This document shows positions 20,109 to 29,300 of a DNA stretch of 64,000 nt, piece after piece. The translations under genes were made by a program, and so were the position numbers. The notes below the pieces were generated by a model that was not told the origin of the DNA, ran no database searches, and worked only from the letters and a program-made list of their open reading frames with translations. The first letter of the stretch is position 1; the number at the start of each line of letters is the position of its first letter. The stretch comes from Actinomyces faecalis (GTDB taxonomy: Bacteria; Actinomycetota; Actinomycetes; Actinomycetales; Actinomycetaceae): contig NZ_CP063418.1 of assembly GCF_013184985.2 (NCBI RefSeq), positions 1-64,000 on the forward strand, in the 5' to 3' direction.

Positions 20109-21598
20109 TGGTCCACCGCCGCGTCGATGACGGAGGCCGCGATCGGGCCTGCGACCGAGCCACCGGTGCCGGACCCCGCGGTCTGCTCCCCGCCGTCCAG
20201 GACGACGGCGAAGGCGATCGAGGGGCGGGAGATGTCCGTGCCTGCGAAGCCGATGAACCAGGTGACCGGGCCACCAGTCTCGGAGCCGGTCTCGGCGGTG
20301 CCGGTCTTGCCGGCCACGCTGACACCCGCCACCTGGGCGGAGGTGCCGGTGCCCTCGGAGACCACCTGCTGCATGAGGGTGGACAGCTGGGAGGCGGTCT
20401 CGGCACTGACCGGAGTGCGCAGGGAGGTCGGGGTGGTGGTGGACACGACGTTGAGGTCGGAGTCCAGGGTCTGGGAGACGAGGTAGGGCCTCATCTGCAC
20501 GCCGTCGTTGGCGATGGTGGCAGCCACCATGGCCATCATGAGCGGGGTCGCTCGCACGGAGGCCTGGCCGATGCCGGCCATGGCCGTCTGGGCCGGGGAG
20601 GAGTTGGCCGGGTAGGTCGAGGTCGTCACGGCCAGCGGGATGGACAGGGGGGAGTCGAAGCCCCAGGCGCGTGCCTCCTGGCCCAGGGCGTCGTCACCCG
20701 CGTCCATCGCCAGCTGGGCGAAGGGCGTGTTGCACGAGTGGGCGAAGGCGTAGGCCAGGGTGACCGTGCCGTTGCCGCAGGACTCTCCGGCGTAGTTGGA
20801 CAGGGCGTGGCTGGTCTGGGGCAGGGTGAGGGTGTCCGGGGCCGCGACCTCGGTGTCCGGGGTGACGGCACCGGCGCGCAGGGCGGCGGCGACGGTGAGG
20901 ACCTTGAAGGTTGAGCCCGGTGGGTACAGGTCCCCGGCGATGGCCCGGTTGGTCAGCGGCTTGGCCTCGTCCGCAGTCAGGGTGTCCCAGGCCTGCTGGG
21001 CGGTGGCGCCGTCGTGGGAGGCGATGAGGTTGGGGTCGTAGGAGGGGGAGGAGACCAGGGCCTTGATCGCCCCGGTAGCCGGGTCCATGGCGACGACGGC
21101 GCCGCGCCGTCCGCCCAGCGCGTCCCAGGCCGCCTGCTGGACCTGAGGGTCGATGGTCAGCTCCAGGGCGCCGCCCTGCTGGGTGCCGCCGGTGATGAGG
21201 GACTTGATGCGTGAGGACAGCAGCGAGGGGTCCTGGCCGTTGAGCACGGAGTTCTCCGCCCGCTCCAGCCCGGTCATCGAGGCGAAGTAGGTGGAGAAGT
21301 AGCCGGTCAGCGGCGCGTAGAGGGGACCGTTGGCGTAGGTACGCTGGTAGGCGTAGGCGTCGTCAGACGGCACGGAGTCGGCGATGGTCTCCTCGCCGAC
21401 GATGATCGCGCCGCGGTCGGTCCCGAACTCGGCGTAGACGGTGCGGGAGTTGCGTGAGTCCGTGGTCAGCGTGCCCTGTGAGGAGGCGGACTCCCACAGC
21501 GCCGGCCGAGCCAGGCCCTGCACTGAGGTGAGTGAGGCAGCCAGAGCCAGGAACATGACGAGGACCAGGACCGTGACCTGGTGGATCTGACGGTTCAC
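20105..21598 (-). CDS. pbpA: Penicillin-binding protein 2, PbpA type (transpeptidase)
   Basis: This 497-residue protein is a class B PBP that cross-links peptidoglycan. It has an N-terminal membrane anchor (about 8-28) and a dimerisation region. The transpeptidase motifs are SxxK in STFKVL (about 228), SxN in HSCNTPF (about 287) and KTG in GKTGTAE (about 429). It works with the neighbouring FtsW/RodA glycosyltransferase. Both ends overlap their neighbours by 4 bases. It is predicted to be outside the membrane apart from the anchor. Confidence 0.95.
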   Translation of the reverse strand: MNRQIHQVTVLVLVMFLALAASLTSVQGLARPALWESASSQGTLTTDSRNSRTVYAEFGTDRGAIIVGEETIADSVPSDDAYAYQRTYANGPLYAPLTGYFSTYFASMTGLERAENSVLNGQDPSLLSSRIKSLITGGTQQGGALELTIDPQVQQAAWDALGGRRGAVVAMDPATGAIKALVSSPSYDPNLIASHDGATAQQAWDTLTADEAKPLTNRAIAGDLYPPGSTFKVLTVAAALRAGAVTPDTEVAAPDTLTLPQTSHALSNYAGESCGNGTVTLAYAFAHSCNTPFAQLAMDAGDDALGQEARAWGFDSPLSIPLAVTTSTYPANSSPAQTAMAGIGQASVRATPLMMAMVAATIANDGVQMRPYLVSQTLDSDLNVVSTTTPTSLRTPVSAETASQLSTLMQQVVSEGTGTSAQVAGVSVAGKTGTAETGSETGGPVTWFIGFAGTDISRPSIAFAVVLDGGEQTAGSGTGGSVAGPIAASVIDAAVDQ

Positions 21599-23202
21599 GG
21601 CCTGGCTCCCTTCACGATCGTGGTGGGCTGGTCGTCCCGCGAGGGATGGGAGGAGTCCTGGCCGGAGGCGGGACGCTCGGACGAGGTCGTCTCCTGTGTC
21701 TGCGCGTCAGGAACCGAGGAGGAGCCAGCGGAGGAGGCGCTGGCCTCGGCCTCCTCAGGATCCTCGGCGTCCAGAACGGCTCGGCGCAGGGAGCTGGGCA
21801 GCTCGGCGGTGTCGATGATGCGTGGCGCCGACGTCACGGGGCGGCGGGCGGCGTCGGACAGGCGTACCAGCAGGGCCAGGATGATCCAGTTGGCGATGAG
21901 GGAGGAGCCGCCGTAGGCGAGGAAAGGAGTGGTCAGGCCGGTCAGCGGGATCAGACGTGTGATCCCTCCGACCACGACGAAGACCTGCAGGGCGATCGTG
22001 AAGGACAGCCCCACGGCCAGCAGCTTGCCGAAACCGTCACGCAGGTGCATCGCGGTACGCAGGCCGCGCTGGACCAGGATGAGATAGAGCATGAGCAGGG
22101 CGAGGGTGCCGGTCAGCCCCAGCTCCTCACCCAGGGAGGCCACGATGAAGTCGGAGTTGGCGAAGGTGACGAGGTGGGGGTACCCCGAGCCCCAGCCGGT
22201 CCCGAGAAGGCCGCCCGAGGCCATGCCGAACAAGCCGGTCACCAGCTGCCAGGAGCCGCCGGGGGCGGCGTAGACCTCGGGGTTCATGGCATCGAGCCAC
22301 GCGGAGAAGCGCTGCTGGACGTGGGTGAGGTGCGTGGCGGCGAACCAGGCGGCGGGCGCGAACAGCGCGGCACCGATGAGCAGCCAGCTGGGGCGGTCGG
22401 TGGCCACGAAGAGGGTCACCACGAACAGCCCGAACAGCAGTAGCGAGGAGCCGAGGTCACGCTGGAGGACGAGCACGGCGATGGAGGCGCCCCACACGAT
22501 GAGGAGGGGCACCAGGTGGCGCGCCCGCGGGAGGCTCAGGCCCAGGACCCGTCGGCCGGCCAGCGCCAGGTTGTCCCGGTTGGCCACCAGGAAGGAGGCG
22601 AAGAAGATCGCCAGCAGCACCTTGGTCAGCTCTGCCGGCTGGAAGGACATGGGACCCACGTGGATCCAGATGCGGGCGCCGTTGATCTGCGCGCCCAGGC
22701 CCGGCACGAAGGGCAGGACGAGGAAGACGAGGCCGCCGGCCATGGCCCACCGGTCCCAGCGGCGCAGGAGCCTGTAGTCACGCATGAGCAGGACCAGGCA
22801 GAACAGGACGACTCCCAGTCCGGTCCACATGGCTTGCCTGACGGAGAAGCCGTGTGCCTCGCCCAGGCGCTCGTAGGACAGGTCCAGGCGCTGGATCATG
22901 GCCAGGCCGATGCCGTTGAGGGCGACGGCGATCGGCAGCAGCACCGGGTCCGCCCAGGGAGCGGTACGTCTGACCCACAGGTGGACGACGACGGTAGCCA
23001 GGACGACTGCACCGGCGACCGGCAGAAGCTGGGCGGGGGAGGAGCCGGTGCGGTTGAGGGCCGTCAGGGCGAAGCCACCCAGGCCCAGCGCCAGGGCCAG
23101 CACCAGCAGGCCAGCCTCGGCCCAGCGCCCTGAGCGGGTCATGGGCGAGATGGAGGCCGCAGGGGCGGGCGAGGTGTACGTAGCGGGCTCTGAGGAGGAC
23201 AT
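21595..23202 (-). CDS. FtsW/RodA family peptidoglycan glycosyltransferase
   Basis: This 535-residue SEDS protein has about ten membrane helices. Family signatures include GLGGFALTALNR, NGIGLAMIQRLDL, GAQINGARIWI, LQRDLGSSLLLFG, and SGGLLGTGWGSG, with the C-terminal GGSSLIANW. The large extracellular loop carrying the catalytic Asp lies between. It polymerises lipid II, paired with PbpA downstream. A hydrophilic tail of about 70 residues follows the last helix. It corresponds in place to mycobacterial RodA/FtsW of the pkn operon. Confidence 0.95.
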   Translation of the reverse strand: MSSSEPATYTSPAPAASISPMTRSGRWAEAGLLVLALALGLGGFALTALNRTGSSPAQLLPVAGAVVLATVVVHLWVRRTAPWADPVLLPIAVALNGIGLAMIQRLDLSYERLGEAHGFSVRQAMWTGLGVVLFCLVLLMRDYRLLRRWDRWAMAGGLVFLVLPFVPGLGAQINGARIWIHVGPMSFQPAELTKVLLAIFFASFLVANRDNLALAGRRVLGLSLPRARHLVPLLIVWGASIAVLVLQRDLGSSLLLFGLFVVTLFVATDRPSWLLIGAALFAPAAWFAATHLTHVQQRFSAWLDAMNPEVYAAPGGSWQLVTGLFGMASGGLLGTGWGSGYPHLVTFANSDFIVASLGEELGLTGTLALLMLYLILVQRGLRTAMHLRDGFGKLLAVGLSFTIALQVFVVVGGITRLIPLTGLTTPFLAYGGSSLIANWIILALLVRLSDAARRPVTSAPRIIDTAELPSSLRRAVLDAEDPEEAEASASSAGSSSVPDAQTQETTSSERPASGQDSSHPSRDDQPTTIVKGARP

Positions 23203-23211
23203 CGCTGAGCC

Positions 23212-24579
23212 CTACTGTCCCGTGGCGGCGTCAGTGGGAGCCGGGGTGACCTCGACGGGGTCTGAGCTGGCCATCGTGTCCGTGGCTGTGGGGGTCGCGG
23301 TGGCCTGCTCGGTGACACGTGCAGAGACCGTCTCGCGCACGTACGTGCGTGCCGCAACCAGGGAGGGTTGGGCGACGGTCTCCTCCAGGCGCTCCAGCAT
23401 GCGTTCATCGAGGTCGGACAGGGCCGGCTTGTCGTAGGTCTGCACAAGATGGCTGAGGGAGACGGGCCCCAGGGACTGCGGGATGCCCTGGTAGATAGCG
23501 ACCTTCCCGCCCGCGGTGGTGACGTAGTACTGCGTCTGGGTCCACATGTAGCCGGCGATGCCAGCCACGGCCAGGGCCACCAGGGTCGCGAGGCAGGCCA
23601 TGGTGGTGCGCAGACGATGACGACGACGGACGCGGCGGTCGCGCTCGGCCTCGGCTGCCAGCGCCTCCTCCTCCGCGGTGTCAGGGGAGGGGGTTGAGGC
23701 CTCGCCGTCCGCCTCCAGGCCAGCCACGAGGGCGGCAGCCTTGGCTGCCGGAGTGGCCGGGACCGGGGCGGCGCTGACGCCGTCGGCGGCGAGGCGCTCG
23801 CGGTGGACGGAGGCGGAGCCGACCACCTGCGGCTCCATCTGCGGGGTGGGATCGTCCTCGACGACGTCGAAGACGACGGCGGTGATGTTGTCTGGTCCGC
23901 CAGCGCGTTCGGCCAGGTCAACGAGCTGGTCCGCAGCCAGGGCAGGGTCCTCCACGCCGGCCAGGACCTCGCCGATCGTGGCGGCGGTGACGGGGCCGGA
24001 CAGGCCGTCGGAGCACAGCAGCCAGCGGTCGCCGGGAACAGCCTCGCGGATGGACTCGTCGAGCTGGACCTCACCGTCGGCGTCGCCCAGGACGCGCAGG
24101 AGGACTGAGCGCTGGGGGTGCTGGCGCGCCTGCTCGCGGGTCAGGCGCCCGGTCTCCACGAGGTACTCCACGAAGGTGTGGTCGGTGGTGACCTGGGTGA
24201 GCTCGCCCTCGCGCAGGAGGTAGGCGCGCGAGTCCCCCACGTGGACCATGGCCAGCTTGTTGCCGCTGCGCATGACAGCCACGCAGGTGGTGCCCAGGCC
24301 TGCCAGGTCCGGCTCGGCGGTGGAGCGGGTCACGAGGTCGGCGTGGGCCTCCTGGACGGCGCCGCGCAGGAGGCCGAGCAGCTCACCGGCCTGGTGAGAG
24401 TCGGCGTCCAGGGGGATGAGGTGGCTGATCGCCACCGCGGAGGCGATATCGCCGCCAGCGGGCCCACCCATGCCGTCACACATGGCCACCAGGTGTGGCC
24501 CGGCGTAGGCGGAGTCCTGGTTGGAGGCACGCACGAGCCCGACCGAGCTGCGTGCGGCGTAGCGCAGGGAGATGGTCAT
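23212..24579 (-). CDS. pstP: PP2C-family Ser/Thr protein phosphatase PstP
   Basis: This 455-residue phosphatase reverses PknA/PknB phosphorylation. The PP2C domain (about 1-240) shows CDGMGGPAGGDIAS with metal-binding Asp and Gly, VHVGDSRAYLL, LCSDGLSGPV and GGPDNITAVVFD. A linker, a membrane helix at about 326-345 (TMACLATLVALAVAGIAGYM) and an extracellular tail of about 110 residues follow. This layout is that of actinobacterial PstP. It is separated from ftsW by 9 bases and overlaps fhaB by 4. Confidence 0.95.
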   Translation of the reverse strand: MTISLRYAARSSVGLVRASNQDSAYAGPHLVAMCDGMGGPAGGDIASAVAISHLIPLDADSHQAGELLGLLRGAVQEAHADLVTRSTAEPDLAGLGTTCVAVMRSGNKLAMVHVGDSRAYLLREGELTQVTTDHTFVEYLVETGRLTREQARQHPQRSVLLRVLGDADGEVQLDESIREAVPGDRWLLCSDGLSGPVTAATIGEVLAGVEDPALAADQLVDLAERAGGPDNITAVVFDVVEDDPTPQMEPQVVGSASVHRERLAADGVSAAPVPATPAAKAAALVAGLEADGEASTPSPDTAEEEALAAEAERDRRVRRRHRLRTTMACLATLVALAVAGIAGYMWTQTQYYVTTAGGKVAIYQGIPQSLGPVSLSHLVQTYDKPALSDLDERMLERLEETVAQPSLVAARTYVRETVSARVTEQATATPTATDTMASSDPVEVTPAPTDAATGQ

Positions 24580-25046
24580 GGACGCAGCTCCAGGGTTGTC
24601 TGGCCGATCCTGACGGGCACACCCACCGCGAGCTCAGCGGTTCCGGTCATGCTCTGGCCGGCCAGGGTGGTGCCGTTGGTGGAGCCGAGGTCCTCCAGCC
24701 ACCACGTGCCGTCCTTGGGGAAGATGCGGGCGTGGCGGGAGGAGGCGTAGGAGTCCTCCAGCACCAGGGTGCAGGAGGGGGAGCGTCCGATGGTGATGGA
24801 GGTGGGGGACAGCGGCACGGTCGAACCGGCCAGCGGGCCCTCGGTGATGACGAGGCGTGAGGCCTGGCGACGCCGTGAGCGCGCGGCTGGTGTCGACGTC
24901 GTCTTCTCGCCGGAGCGGCGCAGGCGCAGGGAGCGTGGAGAGCCTGGCGCGACGTCGCGGCGCAGGGTGCGCACGACGAGGAGGACGAGGACCCACAGCA
25001 GCGCCAGGAAGCCGAACCTGGCGAGGGTGAAGGCGAGCTCGCTCAC
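24576..25046 (-). CDS. fhaB: FHA domain protein FhaB (FipA type)
   Basis: This 156-residue protein has one N-terminal membrane helix (about 7-28), a basic linker and a C-terminal FHA domain (about 72-150). The phosphothreonine-binding residues are seen in TIGRSPSCTLVLED, SSRHARIF and DLGSTNGTTL. It binds phosphorylated division proteins, probably targets of the kinases in this operon. The overlaps with pstP and fhaA indicate a single transcript. Confidence 0.94.
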   Translation of the reverse strand: MSELAFTLARFGFLALLWVLVLLVVRTLRRDVAPGSPRSLRLRRSGEKTTSTPAARSRRRQASRLVITEGPLAGSTVPLSPTSITIGRSPSCTLVLEDSYASSRHARIFPKDGTWWLEDLGSTNGTTLAGQSMTGTAELAVGVPVRIGQTTLELRP

Positions 25047-25750
25047 TCGTTGACCCCGGAGGAGTGTGTGCCGTCCCAGAACATGATGCGGGTGCGGCCG
25101 ACGGTGAGCGTGTTGCCGTCCAGCAGGGTGGCTGCGTCGATGCGGTGGCCCTCGACGTAGGTGCCGTTGGTCGAGCCCAGGTCCGTGGCGATGGCGTGGC
25201 CCTGGGTGAGGCGGATCTCCAGGTGGCGGCGCGAGACGCCGGAGTCGTCAACGACGATGTCCGCCTCCGAGCCGCGGCCGATGACGGTGACGGGGCCGGT
25301 GAGCAGGTAGCGCTGGCCGTCGATGTCCAGGATCGGGTTGGACGGCGAGGCGGTGGCGGCCGCGGCCGGAGCGGCAGCACCACGCCGGGTCGAGGAGTCG
25401 ACCTCGATGGCCGGGGAGGACAGCGCGGCATCGGCCACGAAGGTGACCTGGACGGGGCCGACGAAGGAGTAGCCCTGCTCACTGGCGTGGGAGGTGGCGA
25501 CCTCCTCCATCTGACGGACCATCTCGTCACGGCCCCAGGCGTCGACGCGGTCGACGTCCGAGGGGGAGAGGTGGACTCGGAAGACGTTGGGGACCACGGA
25601 TCGGTCGCGCGCGAAGGAGGCGGCGCGCTTGTCCATGGTCTCGCGCAGCTTCGAGGCGATCTCGATGGGCTCGACGTCGCCCGAGAAGCGGGACATGGCA
25701 CGCTCAGCGACGTTCTCCACGCCCTTCTCGAACCTGTCTAGGAACCCCAC
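25043..25750 (-). CDS. fhaA: DUF3662/FHA domain protein FhaA
   Basis: This 235-residue protein starts with a DUF3662 domain (about 1-120, VGFLDRFEKGVENVAERAMS), has a short Ala-rich linker, and ends in an FHA domain with VIGRGSEADIVVDD, SRRHLEIR and DLGSTNGTYVEG. It links kinase signalling to cell-wall precursor export. The GTG at 25750 is preferred because AGGAGG sits 8 bases upstream. A GTG three codons earlier overlaps that ribosome binding site and would be poorly used. It is the first gene of the operon. Confidence 0.94.
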   Translation of the reverse strand: MGFLDRFEKGVENVAERAMSRFSGDVEPIEIASKLRETMDKRAASFARDRSVVPNVFRVHLSPSDVDRVDAWGRDEMVRQMEEVATSHASEQGYSFVGPVQVTFVADAALSSPAIEVDSSTRRGAAAPAAAATASPSNPILDIDGQRYLLTGPVTVIGRGSEADIVVDDSGVSRRHLEIRLTQGHAIATDLGSTNGTYVEGHRIDAATLLDGNTLTVGRTRIMFWDGTHSSGVNE

Positions 25751-25960
25751 GTTCCGCACCTCCTGTCAGTGACCGGATGACGGCGACCGATCTGCGCCAA
25801 TGTCTGGTCACAGTAATACCGCCGCTATCGTAACCGGTGTCGCTACGAGCCGGCGGGAGGGTGGCCTGCACGGCAAGCAGGTGACGGGTCTCACCGCACT
25901 GAGCGGGCTGCTGGATTGGACGCGAGGGCCTTGGGACCGCTATCGTCATCCTCGCTCCAA

Positions 25961-26042
25961 GCGCGAGTGGCGGAATTGGTAGACGCGCACGGTTCAGGTC
26001 CGTGTGAACTGACGTTCATGGGGGTTCGAGTCCCCCCGCGCA
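25961..26042 (+). tRNA. tRNA-Leu(CAG) with a short 3' acceptor strand
   Basis: D arm, anticodon arm (CACGG TTCAGGT CCGTG, anticodon CAG), long variable arm (TGAAC TGAC GTTCA) and T arm (GGGGG TTCGAGT CCCCC) are all regular. The 5' acceptor strand is GCGCGAG, but the 3' side has only CGCGC before ACGA, so two bases of the expected CTCGCGC are missing and A6 and G7 are unpaired. CCA is not encoded, unlike the other two tRNAs here. It may be functional, degenerate, or affected by a sequence error. Confidence 0.8.
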
Positions 26043-26049
26043 CGATACG

Positions 26050-26085
26050 GATGAGGGCCCGGAACTGAGGTTCCGGGCCCTCATC
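26050..26085 (+). terminator. Terminator after tRNA-Leu
   Basis: GATGAGGGCCCGGAA at 26050-26064 pairs perfectly with TTCCGGGCCCTCATC at 26071-26085, with a 6-base loop, followed by GTGTT. Confidence 0.88.
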
Positions 26086-26312
26086 GTGTTCCAGGCCTGC
26101 GACGGGGTGCTGCGAGGGTGGTGGCAGAAGTCTTCTCCCGCGGTGAGGCCACCGAGGCGAGAAGACCTGACTGGCATGAGGGAAGTCACGTCCGCTTCTG
26201 TAGGAAACCTACATGTTCGTTGTTGTGAGGGAATGAGTATTCTCGCTTATTAGCGTGGCTCGGATTCATAGTGGCTACGACTTCCCCTCCTTGACCTTAG
26301 GAAGGTCCACCG
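26086..26312 (+). promoter_or_regulatory. Control region upstream of the adhesin gene
   Basis: The segment holds a hairpin with GTCTTCTC (26130-26137) and GAGAAGAC (26159-26166) enclosing GGTG-AGGC-CACC. Two short dyads follow, GTAGGAAACCTAC (26200-26212) and CGCTTATTAGCG (26244-26255). The stretch 26195-26275 is much richer in A and T than its surroundings and is the likely promoter, with TATTCT at 26238-26243 one possible -10. AGGAAGG lies just before the ATG at 26313. The dyads look like operator sites; no regulator is assigned. Confidence 0.5.
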
Positions 26313-29300
26313 ATGCGTCTACGACGTTCCGCCGTGGCCCTCGTCCTGTCGGCAGCACTGGCTGTCGCCGGACTGGTGCCAACAGCGACTGCAACGACAT
26401 CCCCACCCGTTGATCCTGCCGCGACGAGCACCGCCGCGCCTGCGTCCCCCGATCCGTCCACGAACGCAGTCGATGAGCCTGCCGCTGACAGGTCGGCCGA
26501 TACGGCTCGTGATGAGGCAGGGGCTGGCACCGATCGCGCGGCCACAGCAGTCGCCGATGACTCCACCGGGCGTGTCATCATGACAATCGGAACGCTCAAC
26601 TCCGACAACTCCATCACGACCGACAAGACCGAGTTCTACACCTATGAGACGATCTCACAGGTTGTCGATCTAGATATCTCGGGCAAGGACTACACGCTGA
26701 ACAATCCCTACCTGGTTGTTCGCCTGCCACAGACCGCCAAGCTCGAGAAGCTCGCCTTCGTCGACTCCACCGCTGCCAAGACCGACCGAGGCACTGAGGA
26801 CGGTTACCAGTACGTCAAGTACAGCTTCCCGTCCCTGACCGGCGGCCAGCACTTCACCTTCCCGCTGACCTTCGACTTCGACGGCCGCTACGCCAGGAAC
26901 GGTGACGTGGCAACGATTGAGGCTGTCCTCTACGACGGTGACGGCAGCGTCGTCCAGCAGGTCTCCCAGACCTATACAGCCAAGACAGTTGGTCTGAGCG
27001 GATACTCCTATGCCTCCACGTTCGCCAACACCGGCGCGTACATTGACTCCCTTAACGGCAAGCCGCTGACCGCAGGGCAGACAGCGGATGGCCACCACGG
27101 CACTGTCACCGTGGACGTCAGCAGCGAGAGCGTCACCACCTTGCCCTCCGAGCGAGTCTTGACCTACTACCTCTCGGCGAACGTGTCTGACAGCCCCTCC
27201 GGCAACTACGGCCTTGAGATTCCGGGCAATGTCAAGGCCGTGATGACTCTTCCGCAGGGAGTCACCGTGAAGGACCCGATTGCGACGGTGAAGACCGAGA
27301 CCCTGCCGGATGGACGCCAGCGCGTGACCGTCATCGAGACGAATCCGAGCTTCACCTCGAGTGACTCCAGGTGGACTCGTGGCAGGACCTCGGAGTACAT
27401 CGGCTTTTCTGACAGCAACCGCACCCTCCTTGCCTTTAATGGGGTGCCGCTGAACACGGACCTGCCGATCCTCATCGACTACTACCGTGACGCCGAGGCG
27501 GACGGATCGGGTGGCACCCTGATTGCCAGTCGCAACGAGACCGTTCTGTTCTCCCCGAGGGTCTTCAAGGGTGACGGGACGTTCGGTGTCGAGCGCAGCG
27601 GGAGGGCGACCTACTCCCACCCGTCCTCGGCGATCGCATCGAACAGGTATGCCCACACCCAGGGTAGGTACTACAGCGGAGCCTTCGAGGTCACCGACAC
27701 CGGCCTGGGACTGCGCAGCCGCTTCTTCCAGACCAACAACGGAGCGGGCCTGGACAGCCCTTTTGAAGCAGGCGTGACTAACTCCATCAAGGAGCTGCAG
27801 ACCTCCCTGACCAGCGACAAGCTCACCTACAACAGCGTCAAGGTGGACTCGAGCTTCTCCGTCACGACCGGTAAGTCCCCCTCGGGTGCAGACAAGGCGA
27901 TTGTGGACAGGAACATCGCCGCAGCCAATGCAGCCTTCAATAATGGCAATACCACGCTCATCGGCATTCGGGCTGACGGCAGCGAGGTGCTCATCAAGGA
28001 CAACGTCCAGCTCGGTGAGACCATCGCGATCCCGCAGGGTAATGAGCGCGAGTTTACGAAGATAGCCTTCCGCTTCGCCGAGCCCATCGTCTTTGACAAC
28101 ATCCAGCTCTATACCTGGGACTACCTCAGGCTCATCACCTCTGAGCAGGAGGCTCTGGACAATCAAGACTCCGCCACAGCGAGGCTCTATAACTCGAGTG
28201 CCACGATCACCGTGGCGTCTGGGACGAGTGCGACGACCTCGGACGTCGTCGAGGTGGCTCCGTTGGCGCCCCAGGCGCACCAGTTCCCGACCTCGATTTC
28301 AAAGAAGTCGATCCTGTCCGCTGCCGGTGGTGTGCCTGTGGACATGATCGTCGGACCATACTGGTCCACTCGGCAGAATTTCGGGCCGATTCCGGCCTAC
28401 ACCGGTACCAAGGTCATCACCTTGCTGCCCAACGGGGTGAGCTACGAGGGATTCTCGCGCTACAACAACCCGGCGAACGTCCCGCCCCCTGCGGTCACGA
28501 CGGTCGACAACTACAAGGGCACTGGCCGGACGGCTGTCATCGCGGACTACGGTGACGTGCCGTTCAACGTCGATGCAGCGATCAGGCTCAACCTGCGGGT
28601 CTCTCAGTACACCGCCCGGGGAAATAATGACATCCCGGTCTATATGACCTGGACCAACAACGACGTCGTCAAACCCTTCCGTTACAGCTCCCCGACCAGC
28701 CCGGGTAGCTACGCCTACGCGGACGCCCTGGACCTGGACGGTGACGGGGACACCACTGAGCTGTTCCACAAGGTGCAGACGTCCTTCTCCTTCACCCCGG
28801 CTCTCGAGCTGACCCTGAGCAAAGCCGTGCGCTACGACGGCGACACGGGGGAGTACTCGATGGCGACCACCGCGGACATTGACTCCTCGGTGACCTACAA
28901 GATCAACATCTTCAACAACGCCATCACCCCAGTGAGGAAGATTGAGGTCATCGATGTCTTGCCTTACTCCGGCGATCACACCATCGTTGCGAACGAGGCT
29001 GGCAGTTACCCCAGTCGCAACTCGACCTACCCCAACGGGCTGCGGGCCAGCCTGGAGTCGGTCAACAGCAGCGAGGTCAACGCCCAGTTCACCTTCTTCT
29101 ACCTGACCTCTCCCCAGGGAGCCGATCTCGCCTCCGTGCGCGACGGGTCCTGGGTGACCGCGGACAAGATCAGCGACTTCTCGACGGTCAAGGCCGTCAA
29201 GGCAGTGCTCAAGGAGAACCAGGAGATCGCAAGCAAGGGCGAGGTCAACATCCTCGTTCCGGCAACCGTTCCTAACGACCCGACCCTCATGGGTGTCTCG

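Noticed and set aside
25961..26312. Prophage or island attachment site at tRNA-Leu
   Set aside because: No integrase, no second copy of the tRNA 3' end, and the gene after it is a single adhesin; the short acceptor strand is not explained by a visible insertion.
26670..28280. 536-codon open frame on the minus strand opposite the adhesin
   Set aside because: It is a GC-rich mirror of the adhesin reading frame; its translation is a Val/Gly/Arg-rich string without domains, signal or ribosome binding site.
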